A DNA stretch of 19,217 nucleotides from JAWWPY01 sp964412845 (GTDB lineage Bacteria > Actinomycetota > Actinomycetes > Streptosporangiales > Streptosporangiaceae). Of the stretch, positions 6,226-14,453 are shown piece after piece. Every line of letters begins with the position of its first letter. Within the stretch, counting starts at the first letter, position 1. Both the position numbers and the translations under genes were made by a program. The stretch covers positions 1 through 19,217 of the forward strand of contig CAYPQM010000135.1 in assembly GCA_964412845.1 (NCBI GenBank). Direction: 5' to 3'. Under the pieces are notes generated by a model. It made no database searches and was not told where the DNA came from. It saw nothing but the letters and a program-made list of their open reading frames with translations.

Positions 6226-8013
6226 TCAGGAGCGGCACCTGATCTGCGGGTTGCGCAGTACCGCACTGGTGAGAGTCCCGGCGTACCGGGCGACGTCCGG
6301 CGCGCCGTACTCCGCGGCGCCGCCGAAGCTGTTCACCGTCCGGCCCGGGATGACGTTGCCGAAATTCCACACGCAGCTGTGCTGGCTGCTCTTGCCCAGC
6401 GACCAGAACGGGTAGAACGCTGCGCCCAGCGGCGGGGCGGTGCAGCCGGCGCCGGTGCCGAGATCGCACAGCGACTCCGAGCCGGCCGCGTCCGTCTCGA
6501 ACTGGATGTTCGGATAGGTATGGCCTCTGGTGAACGGCCCGACGTAGTTGAACGTGGTCGGGTGGTTCCTGCTGCCGTCCGGCCAGTCCGGGAGGTAGCT
6601 GAGGCCATCGAAATCGAGGTCACCGTTCTGGAAGGACTCCTGGTCACAGAAGGCCACCGGCGCGGTTTCCTTGGTTTTCACCCCGTTGATCGTTACCGTG
6701 CGGGTTCCCTGCTGGAAACACCGGCCATCGGAGAACTCACAGAGGGCCCCGCTGCCCGAATCGTTCGTCGGGCAGGCGACCGGCCCGTTGACCCCCTGGG
6801 TCGTGGCGTTCTGGCAGAGGCCCGTGGTTGGGTCGCACGGGCCCTCGCCCGTCGCTTTCGTGCCCTCGTTGCCGCCGTTGCACGTCTGGTAGACGTTCGG
6901 GTCCGCGTACGAGGAGCCGTCGGCGAAGTCCTGCGAGAAGGAGAGCAGGTTACTGACCGACGAGCAGGACTCGCCGTGCCCGATCTCCTGCTGCATCAGC
7001 ACGCCGCCCTCCAGCGCGGCCCACGGCACCTGGTTCTGCTGCTGCGCGCTGCTGTACTCGGCGTGGAAGCTGAACGGGGTGCCAGAGCAGTCGGCCAGGC
7101 TGGTGTTCTGGAACCCGTTCGCCGCGCTGGCGACGATGAACCCGGTCTGGCCGGTGGTGAAGTCGCGGACCACGGCTTTAAGGCCGCCGGTATCTGTCGA
7201 CCCCGAATCCCGCACGTCGCTGATCGACACCGCCAGGTTGTCTCCGGAGTTCATCTTCAGCGTGTGGCCGTTCCCGAAGAAGGTCGCGGCATTGGGATCC
7301 TGCGGCGCGGGCGGGCCGGGCGGCACGCCGTTGGTCTGCAGGTACGAGAAGTTGACCGGCTCGATGCAGTTGTTGTTGCAGGTTTCGAAGTTAAGGGAGC
7401 ACGCCAGGCTGTCGATGGTCAGTGCGGCGCACCACTGGGTCGCGCTGCAGCTGGTCGAGTCGGCGAACGGCGCGAAGCCGGGCGGGTAGAACTGCAGTTC
7501 CATGAACGCCGATCCCGCGTCGGTGGCCGCGCCCAGGCCGGTGTTGCTGTCGCTGAGCGGCTTACACGGGTTCTGCGGGTAGGACTGCGGGTCACAGATG
7601 GGCAGCCCGAACCAGGGCGCCACGCTGAGCTCGGCGTAGGTGGTCACGCTGCCGGACGCGGTCGGCGCCTTGGCGGGGTCCGTGGACAACTGCATGCCGT
7701 AGCTCATCGTGTTACCCGAGCCCGGCTGGCTGGAGATGAACTTGACACTCGGCTCATCGTGACCGACATACGCGCCCGTCTTGGGGTCCCGGAACCGGCC
7801 CAGGTGCCCGTCGTAGGATTCCCCGTGCGGGTCGGTGCACAGCCGCTCAAGAACGGTCATGTTGCAGTCAAGCAGGTTGTTCTTGCTGCTCGTGACCGCC
7901 TGCGTCGCGGACGCCGCCCCCGTAGCCGCCGCCACGGTGCCGGCGGTAGCCGTTCCCATGACGACGATCAAAGATCCGGCCAGCGCGCAAGTGCGCGCCC
8001 ATCGCTTACCCAT
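6226..8013 (-). CDS. Large secreted cysteine-rich protein, unknown function
   Basis: A 595-residue protein starting at the ATG at 8013, chosen because GAAGGA sits about 7 nt upstream and the N-terminus then reads M-G-K-R-W-A-R-T-C followed by a hydrophobic core and an Ala-rich cleavage region (about residues 30-37): a Sec-type signal peptide. A GTG 30 nt upstream would bury the signal. The mature part has 22 cysteines, an even number, many spaced as pairs (C-N-N-N-C, C-D-L-G-T-G-A-G-C, C-D-P-T-T-G-L-C), and is rich in Asn, Gln, Ser, Thr and aromatic residues. This composition suits an extracellular disulfide-stabilised protein. I recognise no catalytic motif or named domain and see no membrane anchor or sortase signal. 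It has its own promoter and a strong terminator, so it is a single-gene unit. Confidence 0.72.
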   Translation of the reverse strand: MGKRWARTCALAGSLIVVMGTATAGTVAAATGAASATQAVTSSKNNLLDCNMTVLERLCTDPHGESYDGHLGRFRDPKTGAYVGHDEPSVKFISSQPGSGNTMSYGMQLSTDPAKAPTASGSVTTYAELSVAPWFGLPICDPQSYPQNPCKPLSDSNTGLGAATDAGSAFMELQFYPPGFAPFADSTSCSATQWCAALTIDSLACSLNFETCNNNCIEPVNFSYLQTNGVPPGPPAPQDPNAATFFGNGHTLKMNSGDNLAVSISDVRDSGSTDTGGLKAVVRDFTTGQTGFIVASAANGFQNTSLADCSGTPFSFHAEYSSAQQQNQVPWAALEGGVLMQQEIGHGESCSSVSNLLSFSQDFADGSSYADPNVYQTCNGGNEGTKATGEGPCDPTTGLCQNATTQGVNGPVACPTNDSGSGALCEFSDGRCFQQGTRTVTINGVKTKETAPVAFCDQESFQNGDLDFDGLSYLPDWPDGSRNHPTTFNYVGPFTRGHTYPNIQFETDAAGSESLCDLGTGAGCTAPPLGAAFYPFWSLGKSSQHSCVWNFGNVIPGRTVNSFGGAAEYGAPDVARYAGTLTSAVLRNPQIRCRS

Positions 8014-8124
8014 CGTGGTCCTTCCCAGAGGTACCGAACTCACAACCGGCAGCCGGCGGCCCTCCCCACGGCAGGCACCTGCCAGTACCTACACCCGCCC
8101 TCTCGTCACGGACTGACCTCCCAT

Positions 8125-8153
8125 GTCGTAGTCCTCGGGGCGAACGGTGTCAA
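8125..8153 (-). promoter_or_regulatory. Promoter of the secreted-protein gene
   Basis: Read on the minus strand, a perfect TTGACA (8153-8148) is followed after exactly 17 nt by TACGAC (8130-8125). The start site would be near 8118, giving a leader of about 105 nt to the ATG at 8013. Confidence 0.6.
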
Positions 8154-8157
8154 CCTT

Positions 8158-8186
8158 TTGTCTGGGAAGTTCTTAGCTCGTATGCT
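8158..8186 (+). promoter_or_regulatory. Candidate plus-strand promoter with no gene downstream
   Basis: TTGTCT (8158-8163), 17 nt, then TATGCT (8181-8186) make a reasonable sigma-70-type pair facing right. No convincing gene follows before the hairpins at 8279-8373 and the convergent cold-shock gene. It may drive a short non-coding transcript or be fortuitous. Confidence 0.3.
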
Positions 8187-8278
8187 CTAGCCCCATTTGG
8201 TACCGGTTCCGGCGCCCGGACATCGGGGCCAGGCGTGCCGCAATAGCGTTAACCGGACAAATGACCATGAGACGCCAA

Positions 8279-8324
8279 AGGGTGCCTGGTCGGCTGCACG
8301 CTGTGCAACCCTTCCAGGCACCCT
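8279..8324. terminator. Long nested hairpin between cold-shock and secreted-protein genes
   Basis: A perfect 11-bp stem, AGGGTGCCTGG (8279-8289) with CCAGGCACCCT (8314-8324), encloses a second stem TGCAC (8295-8299) / GTGCA (8303-8307) with a 3-nt loop. It could stop transcription from either side, or be the structured end of a small plus-strand RNA started near 8193. Confidence 0.5.
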
Positions 8325-8335
8325 CTGGACTGCCT

Positions 8336-8349
8336 GCCCGCTAACGGGC
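8336..8349 (-). terminator. Second hairpin downstream of the cold-shock gene
   Basis: GCCCG (8336-8340) and CGGGC (8345-8349) pair across a CTAA tetraloop (TTAG on the coding strand). It is 4 nt from the first terminator's T-rich tract and may serve as a backup. Confidence 0.4.
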
Positions 8350-8353
8350 TAGC

Positions 8354-8373
8354 AGAAATGCCGCCTAAGCGGC
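8354..8373 (-). terminator. Intrinsic terminator of the cold-shock gene
   Basis: On the coding strand GCCGC, loop TTAG, GCGGC (8373-8360) is followed by ATTTCT (8359-8354). The stem begins 7 nt after the stop codon. This is the best match to a classical intrinsic terminator in the window. Confidence 0.6.
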
Positions 8374-8379
8374 GCGTTG

Positions 8380-8583
8380 TCAGACCGGTCGGACCTGCTC
8401 GGCCTGCGGGCCCTTGGGGCCCTGGCCTGCGGTGAACTCGACCCTCTGGTTCTCCTGCAGACTGCGGAAACCGTCAACCTGGATGGCGGAGTGGTGAACG
8501 AAGACGTCGGCGGTGCCGTCGTCCGGGGCGATGAAACCATAACCCTTGTCAGCGTTGAACCACTTCACGGTGCCCTGAGCCAC
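8380..8583 (-). CDS. cspA: Cold-shock protein (CspA family)
   Basis: A 67-residue single cold-shock domain, the standard family length, binding single-stranded nucleic acid in the cytoplasm. RNP1 is K-G-Y-G-F-I (13-18) and RNP2 is V-F-V-H-H-S-A-I (27-34); the opening G-T-V-K-W-F-N is diagnostic. I chose the GTG at 8583, preceded by AGGAGAG, because it gives the canonical N-terminus; a longer frame would add 12 residues that fit no family. A promoter lies at 8668-8698, giving a leader of about 80 nt. Paralogous csp genes are usual in actinobacteria, so the symbol denotes family only. Confidence 0.95.
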   Translation of the reverse strand: MAQGTVKWFNADKGYGFIAPDDGTADVFVHHSAIQVDGFRSLQENQRVEFTAGQGPKGPQAEQVRPV

Positions 8584-8667
8584 GTGCTCTCTCCTACTGG
8601 GACGATCTTCGGGATCCACGGGTGTGGGGCCCGGGTTGTTTGCGACAGTCTGCCCTTCGAAGGCCGG

Positions 8668-8698
8668 ACTCTAGGTGATCCACGACGCCGACTGTCAA
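8668..8698 (-). promoter_or_regulatory. Promoter of the cold-shock gene
   Basis: On the minus strand TTGACA (8698-8693) is followed after 19 nt by TAGAGT (8673-8668), which fits the TAnnnT -10 common in actinomycetes. Transcription would start near 8661. Confidence 0.5.
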
Positions 8699-8975
8699 AA
8701 TTTCGCAGGCGCTGTGACACGTTCACGAACTTCGACGACAACCAAGGACCATTGAACACCATCGGGGGGCATGATGTTCCTCGCCATGCCGAGTTAGCCT
8801 CAGCGGGGCTGCTGGGGCCGCCGCGACAGGCGGCAACCTGAGTGCCCGTCCGACCTGCTGAGCTGATCAGAGCCCGCCGGGATCACCTCGGCGTCAGGAG
8901 AGCCTGTCGGTAACGGAGATCTCGGTGCATGATGCGAAGTGGGCTGCACCGGTGCAGTGCCGGCGGGAGGGCGTG
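8699..8975. other. Intergenic region upstream of the PHA operon
   Basis: No gene is visible in these 277 nt. The stretch must hold the promoter of the acyl-CoA synthetase operon, but I find no convincing -35/-10 pair. It contains a perfect 6-bp hairpin GCCGCC (8817-8822) / GGCGGC (8829-8834) with a 6-nt loop, and the 14-bp palindrome listed separately. Confidence 0.4.
8944..8957. promoter_or_regulatory. Perfect 14-bp palindrome upstream of the acyl-CoA synthetase
   Basis: CTGCACCGGTGCAG is self-complementary over all 14 bases and ends 18 nt before the ATG, just ahead of the ribosome site. Its size and position fit a dimeric repressor operator (TetR-type regulators often control fatty-acid genes). 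In RNA it could also fold next to the ribosome site. The regulator is not in this window. Confidence 0.4.
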
Positions 8976-10475
<1,500 letters not shown>

Positions 10476-10493
<18 letters not shown>

Positions 10494-10527
10494 CCGCAAA
10501 CCCTGAGGACCTCAGGTGACCGCCGGC
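10476..10527 (+). repeat. 26-bp tandem duplication with palindromes at the ligase/phaC junction
   Basis: Units 10476-10501 and 10502-10527 match at 20 of their first 22 positions. Each holds a 15-nt palindrome (7-bp arms, one central A), CCGGAGG-A-CCTCCGG then CCTGAGG-A-CCTCAGG, followed by GTGACCGC. The two differences lie at paired positions (G/C replaced by T/A), so self-complementarity is kept. Each unit contains a GAGG ribosome-site core and a GTGA stop/start overlap. Upstream CCTCCGG (10454-10460) and GAGGTCC (10464-10470) are complementary to parts of the units and allow alternative pairings. Confidence 0.75.
10490..10519 (+). CDS. Possible 9-codon minicistron bridging ligase and phaC
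   Basis: GTG at 10490 overlaps the ligase stop (GTGA), runs for nine codons (V-T-A-N-P-E-D-L-R) and ends at a TGA that overlaps the GTG of phaC (GTGA). Its last residues P-E-D-L-R repeat the ligase C-terminus because of the tandem duplication. It has a GGAGG core 6-10 nt upstream. It may act only to relay ribosomes; expression is not shown. Confidence 0.3.
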
Positions 10528-12222
10528 GCCGCGGATGAGTCAGCGGCATTCGAGGCCGCCGACGCGGCCGGCGCGCTGGACCTTCTGCTGTCCGACGCGG
10601 CCCTCGGCGTGTTGCGCCGGTTCCGGCCGGATGGCGCCACGCTGCGCCTGGCGCTCCAGCTCGCACGGCACCCGCGGGCCGTGGCCCGGCAGGCCGGGCT
10701 GCTGGCCGCGGAACTCGGCCAAGTCGCGGCCGGGAATTCGGCGATCACCGCGCCGCCACGCGACCGGCGGTTCGCCGACCCGGCCTGGCACGACAATCCA
10801 CTGCTCAAGCGCGCTATGCAGGCCTACCTGGCCGCTGGGCGGACCGCCGAGGCGGTTGTTGCCGACGCCGAGCTGGACTGGCGGGACAACGAGCGGGTGA
10901 CGTTCCTGCTCGGGAACCTGATCGCGGCCGCCGCCCCGAGCAACAACCCGGTCATCAGCCCGGTGGCCTGGAAGGCGCTGATCGACACCGGCGGCGCCAG
11001 TGCCCTCCGGGGCATCCGGGCGCTGGTCTCGGATCTGGCCGCTCCCCCGCGCACCCCCGCCATGGTGGCGCCGGACGCGTTCGAGGTCGGCCGGGATCTC
11101 GCCGTGACGCCCGGGGCCGTGGTGGCCAGGACCGAGGTCTACGAGCTCATCCAGTACCAGCCGGTCACGGACACCGTGCACCAGTTCCCATTGCTGATCG
11201 TCCCGCCGATGATCAACAAGTTCTACGTCACTGACCTGGCCCCCGGCCGCAGCATGATCGAATTCCTGGTCAGCCAGGGGCACCAGGTGTTCGTCATCTC
11301 CTGGCGCAATCCTGACGTCCGGCACCGGCACTGGGACCTGGATACCTATGGCGGGGCCGTCGTTGACGCCCTGGACACCGTGCGGCGCATCACCAGGGCA
11401 GCCAAGGCCAGCATCTGCGCACTCTGCTCCAGCGGCCTCATCTCCTCGATGGTCAGCGCGCACCTGACCGCGACCGGGCGCTCTGATCAGCTCGCCAGCC
11501 TGTGCCTGGGCGTGACGGTCCTGGACCAGTCACGCGCGGGCACTGCCGCCGCGATGATCGACGCGCGCACCGCGGAGGCGGCGATCCTGGCCTCACGGAC
11601 CCGTGGCTACCTGGATGGGCGGACGCTGGCCGAGGTGTTCGCCTGGCTCCGGCCCGATGACCTGATCTGGAACTACTGGGTCAACAACTACCTGCAGGGC
11701 AAGCCCCCGCCGCCGTTCGACATCCTCTACTGGAACGCCGACACCACCAGGCTGCCCGCCGCCCTGCACCGCGATTTCATCGAGCTCGCCCTGTCCAACG
11801 CGCTGACCAAGCCCGGCGCGGCCACCATGCTCGGCTCCCCCGTCGATCTCTCGGAGGTCAGCACCGACGGCTACGTCGTGGCCGGCGTGGCTGATCACCT
11901 CTGCCCGTGGCAGTCGTGTTACCGCAGTGCCCAGCTGCTCGGCGGCGACGTCCGGTTCGTCCTGTCCACCAGCGGGCACATCGCTTCCATGGTCAACCCG
12001 CCGACGAATCCGAAAGCGACCTTCCGGACCGCGCCCAGCACTCCGGCGGAGCCCCGTGACTGGCTGGCGGAGGCCGTGACGGTGCCAGGAAGTTGGTGGC
12101 CTGACTACGCCTCCTGGCTGGCGGAGCGCAGCGGCGTCCAGCAGAAGCGACCAGGCCGCCTCGGCCGGAAGCAATTCCCGCCGATGGACCCAGCCCCAGG
12201 TACCTACGTCCTTGACCGGTGA
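10516..12222 (+). CDS. phaC: Poly(3-hydroxyalkanoate) synthase
   Basis: A 568-residue PhaC that polymerises (R)-3-hydroxyacyl-CoA at the granule surface. The PhaC N-terminal domain is clear (D-P-A-W near residue 90, then L-D-W-R-D-N-E-R and A-P-S-N-N-P). The catalytic triad is C304, D460 (V-A-D-H-L-C-P-W) and H488 (S-G-H-I-A-S-M-V-N-P-P), with spacing nearly the same as in Pseudomonas class II synthases. The nucleophile box reads A-L-C-S-S-G rather than the usual G-x-C-x-G-G, an unusual substitution at two Gly positions. The GTG at 10516 is supported by an upstream GAGG and by the GTGA overlap. Being single-subunit and followed by an mcl-type depolymerase, it is probably class II-like, but substrate length is inference. 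No phaA, phaB, phaE or phasin is seen here. Confidence 0.92.
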   Translation: MTAGAADESAAFEAADAAGALDLLLSDAALGVLRRFRPDGATLRLALQLARHPRAVARQAGLLAAELGQVAAGNSAITAPPRDRRFADPAWHDNPLLKRAMQAYLAAGRTAEAVVADAELDWRDNERVTFLLGNLIAAAAPSNNPVISPVAWKALIDTGGASALRGIRALVSDLAAPPRTPAMVAPDAFEVGRDLAVTPGAVVARTEVYELIQYQPVTDTVHQFPLLIVPPMINKFYVTDLAPGRSMIEFLVSQGHQVFVISWRNPDVRHRHWDLDTYGGAVVDALDTVRRITRAAKASICALCSSGLISSMVSAHLTATGRSDQLASLCLGVTVLDQSRAGTAAAMIDARTAEAAILASRTRGYLDGRTLAEVFAWLRPDDLIWNYWVNNYLQGKPPPPFDILYWNADTTRLPAALHRDFIELALSNALTKPGAATMLGSPVDLSEVSTDGYVVAGVADHLCPWQSCYRSAQLLGGDVRFVLSTSGHIASMVNPPTNPKATFRTAPSTPAEPRDWLAEAVTVPGSWWPDYASWLAERSGVQQKRPGRLGRKQFPPMDPAPGTYVLDR

Positions 12223-12226
12223 GCGG

Positions 12227-13108
12227 ATGCCATCAACCGTGGTGGAGACGATGCGCAGCATCAGCGTGGGCGGTCAGCAACTGCGCGTCGCGGTGCGCGA
12301 GGGGCAGCCTGACCAGGTGCCGCTGCTGCTGATCAACGGCATCGGCGCCAGCCTGGATCTGCTGCAGCCGTTCGTGGACGCGCTGGATCCGTCCCTGGGC
12401 GTGATCCGTTTCGACGTTCCCGGTGTCGGCGGCTCGCCGCTGCCGCCTGCTCCCTACCGCTTCACCGGGCTATGCAGGCTGATCACCCGGATGCTGTCAG
12501 TGCTCGGGCATGACTCGGTCGACGTGCTCGGCATCTCCTGGGGCGGTGGGGTCGCGCAGCACTTCGCGGCCTTCCAGCGGGCGCGGTGCCGGCGGCTGGT
12601 GCTGGTCAGCACCGGCACCGGCGCGCTCATGGTGCCGGCCAGCCCCCGCGTGCTGATGCGGATGGTCACGCCGCGCCGCTACCTGGACCCCGGCTACCTG
12701 GAGCGGTCCGCGCCCAGCCTGTACGGCGGCTCCGCGCGGACCGATCCGGCGCGGGTAAGCGCGGCCATGCATGCGCATCTGCGCGTCGGGGCACCGCGCG
12801 GCTACCTTTATCAGCTTACCGCCGGGGCCGGCTGGACCAGCGTGCCCTTCCTGCCCCTGCTGCGGCAGCCGACGCTGATCATTTCCGGCGATGATGACCC
12901 GATCATCCCGCTGGTCAACGCCCATCTGATGCACCGGCTGATCCCGCGTTCGCGGCTGCGCATCTATCACGGCGGCCACCTCGGGCTGATCACCGAGGCG
13001 GCGGAACTTGCCCCGGTGGTACAGGAGTTCCTCGCCACGGCGGCCGCAGGTGCACCGCCGCCTGACCCCGCCGCGCGGCGGCCCGCCGAACCCGGGAGGA
13101 CCCCTTGA
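12227..13108 (+). CDS. phaZ: Intracellular medium-chain-length PHA depolymerase
   Basis: A 293-residue alpha/beta hydrolase closely resembling the Pseudomonas granule-bound mcl-PHA depolymerase. Shared stretches include L-L-I-N-G-I-G-A, F-D-V-P-G-V-G-G-S, the nucleophile elbow G-I-S-W-G-G (S104), G-A-L-M-V-P, the segment R-M-V-T-P-R-R-Y, A-G-x-G-W-T-S, G-D-D-D-P-I-I-P (acid at about D224) and G-G-H-L (H251). It hydrolyses stored polyester to free hydroxy acids. The ATG at 12227 gives the family N-terminus and lies 4 nt after the phaC stop; TTG at 12212 and ATG at 12251 are alternatives. About 25 Pro/Ala/Arg-rich residues extend the C-terminus. phaC followed by phaZ matches the Pseudomonas order, though without phaC2 or phaD. 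Confidence 0.88.
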   Translation: MPSTVVETMRSISVGGQQLRVAVREGQPDQVPLLLINGIGASLDLLQPFVDALDPSLGVIRFDVPGVGGSPLPPAPYRFTGLCRLITRMLSVLGHDSVDVLGISWGGGVAQHFAAFQRARCRRLVLVSTGTGALMVPASPRVLMRMVTPRRYLDPGYLERSAPSLYGGSARTDPARVSAAMHAHLRVGAPRGYLYQLTAGAGWTSVPFLPLLRQPTLIISGDDDPIIPLVNAHLMHRLIPRSRLRIYHGGHLGLITEAAELAPVVQEFLATAAAGAPPPDPAARRPAEPGRTP

Positions 13109-14280
13109 CGAACCCTGCGGACGCTGATTTCTACGCGCTCGAATCGCTGCTCGATGATGCCGGGCGTGAACTCCTGCTGCGGGTCAGGGAGTTCATGGAA
13201 AAGTCGGTTCAGCCCATCATCAATGACTACTGGATACGCGCGGAATTCCCGCACGAACTCATTCCCGCCATCGCCAGGCTGGGAATCACCGGCCTCGGTT
13301 ACGAGGGCTACGGCTGCCCGGGCGGCGGCAGCCTGCTGAGCGGCATGGTCGCGATGGAGATCGCCCGCGTCGACGCGTCCATCCAGACGTTCCTCGGCGT
13401 TCACTCCGGCCTGGCGATGGGATCCATCTACCTGTGCGGGTCGCCGGAGCAGAAAAAGCGCTGGCTGCCGCCCATGGCGCGGATGGAGAAGATCGGCGCG
13501 TTCGGGCTGACCGAACCTGAGGTGGGGTCAGGGGCGGCCCGTGGCCTGACCACGACGGCCCGCCGCGACGGCAGTGACTGGGTGCTCGACGGGCAGAAGA
13601 AATGGATAGGCAACGCGACCTTCGCTGATTACGTAATCATCTGGGCCCGTGATGTCGGAGACGGGCAGGTGAAAGGCTTCGTCGTGGAGAAGGGCACCCC
13701 GGGGTTCGCGACCAGCACAATGCGCGACAAAATGGCGCTGCGGGTTGTCCAGAACGCGCACATTTCGCTGGAGGGCGTGCGCGTCCCGGAAGCCGACCGC
13801 CTGCAGCACGCGGAGTCGTTCCGCGACACCGCCGCCGTCCTGCGGCTGACCCGGGCAGGCGTGGCCTGGCAGGCCGTCGGGTGCGCTCGCGGCGCGTACG
13901 AGCACGCTCTCGCCTACGCCGGCCAGCGCGAGCAGTTCGGCAGGCCCATCGCCGGATTCCAGCTTGTCCAGGACCTGCTCGTCCGGATGCTGGCCAACGT
14001 GACGGCCTCAGCCTGCCTGTGCGCCAGGCTGTCGGAGTTGCAGCAGGCTGGCACCGCGGAAGACCAGCATTCGGCGCTGGCCAAAGCGTTCTGCACGGTG
14101 CGGATGCGCGAGACGGTCGGCTACGCCCGCGAACTGCTCGGCGGCAACGGCATCCTGCTGGAGAACCAGGTGGGCCGGTTCGTCGCCGACGCCGAGGCGA
14201 TCTACTCCTACGAGGGCACCAGGGAGATCAACACGCTCATCGTCGGCCGCGCCATCACCGGCATCGGCGCTTTCGTCTGA
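13105..14280 (+). CDS. Acyl-CoA dehydrogenase, glutaryl-CoA dehydrogenase clade
   Basis: A 391-residue FAD flavoprotein that should introduce an alpha,beta double bond into an acyl-CoA. F-G-L-T-E-P (near 134-139) and W-I-G-N-A (near 172) are the flavin and substrate loops; the catalytic base is E370 in Y-S-Y-E-G-T. The ending I-N-T-L-I-V-G-R-A-I-T-G-I-G-A-F closely matches glutaryl-CoA dehydrogenases. The residues that hold the glutarate carboxylate in that enzyme (Glu87, Arg94) are A87 and Q94 here, so glutaryl-CoA is unlikely. TTG at 13105 is the start: GGGAGGA lies upstream and TTGA overlaps the phaZ stop. As the last gene of the operon, it could feed enoyl-CoA to hydroxyacyl-CoA formation, or degrade released monomers. 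Confidence 0.88.
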   Translation: MTNPADADFYALESLLDDAGRELLLRVREFMEKSVQPIINDYWIRAEFPHELIPAIARLGITGLGYEGYGCPGGGSLLSGMVAMEIARVDASIQTFLGVHSGLAMGSIYLCGSPEQKKRWLPPMARMEKIGAFGLTEPEVGSGAARGLTTTARRDGSDWVLDGQKKWIGNATFADYVIIWARDVGDGQVKGFVVEKGTPGFATSTMRDKMALRVVQNAHISLEGVRVPEADRLQHAESFRDTAAVLRLTRAGVAWQAVGCARGAYEHALAYAGQREQFGRPIAGFQLVQDLLVRMLANVTASACLCARLSELQQAGTAEDQHSALAKAFCTVRMRETVGYARELLGGNGILLENQVGRFVADAEAIYSYEGTREINTLIVGRAITGIGAFV

Positions 14281-14323
14281 AAGTCACGCTCCGTAGCCGG
14301 ACCGGACTCGCGGAGAACGGGGC

Positions 14324-14339
14324 GGGCAAGCGCCTGCCC
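14324..14339 (+). terminator. Weak hairpin after the acyl-CoA dehydrogenase gene
   Basis: GGGCA (14324-14328) and TGCCC (14335-14339) form a 5-bp stem with a 6-nt loop, about 45 nt past the stop and followed by CTTGACC. It is a modest candidate for the end of the PHA operon. Confidence 0.25.
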
Positions 14340-14375
14340 TTGACCGGCGCTTTACTAAGAACCGGTTAACAGCGG

Positions 14376-14392
14376 ACGTCGCGCTGACGTCA
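14376..14392 (+). promoter_or_regulatory. Paired GACGTC motifs, 11-bp period, upstream of pit
   Basis: GACGTC occurs at 14376-14381 and 14387-14392, exactly 11 bp apart, 61 nt before the chosen pit start. PhoP boxes of Streptomyces are 11-bp direct repeats, so the period is suggestive, but the match to the published consensus is only partial (GTC core). A TTGACC at 14341-14346 could be a -35; no clear -10 follows. Confidence 0.3.
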
Positions 14393-14453
14393 AGTTGGCT
14401 GATTGTGGGTCCGACTTCTCGACACCAGGCACCCCGGTCGGGACGCTGTGCGT

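Noticed and set aside
6088..8190. A 700-codon open frame on the plus strand, antisense to the secreted-protein gene
   Set aside because: It is Arg/Val/Gly-rich with no domain, runs through the terminator and the promoter of the minus-strand gene, and the minus frame has a signal peptide, ribosome site and coherent composition.
8261..8344. A 27-codon plus-strand small open frame starting ATGACCATG
   Set aside because: No convincing ribosome site, and its sequence is mostly the long hairpin and the next stem, so structure rather than coding explains it.
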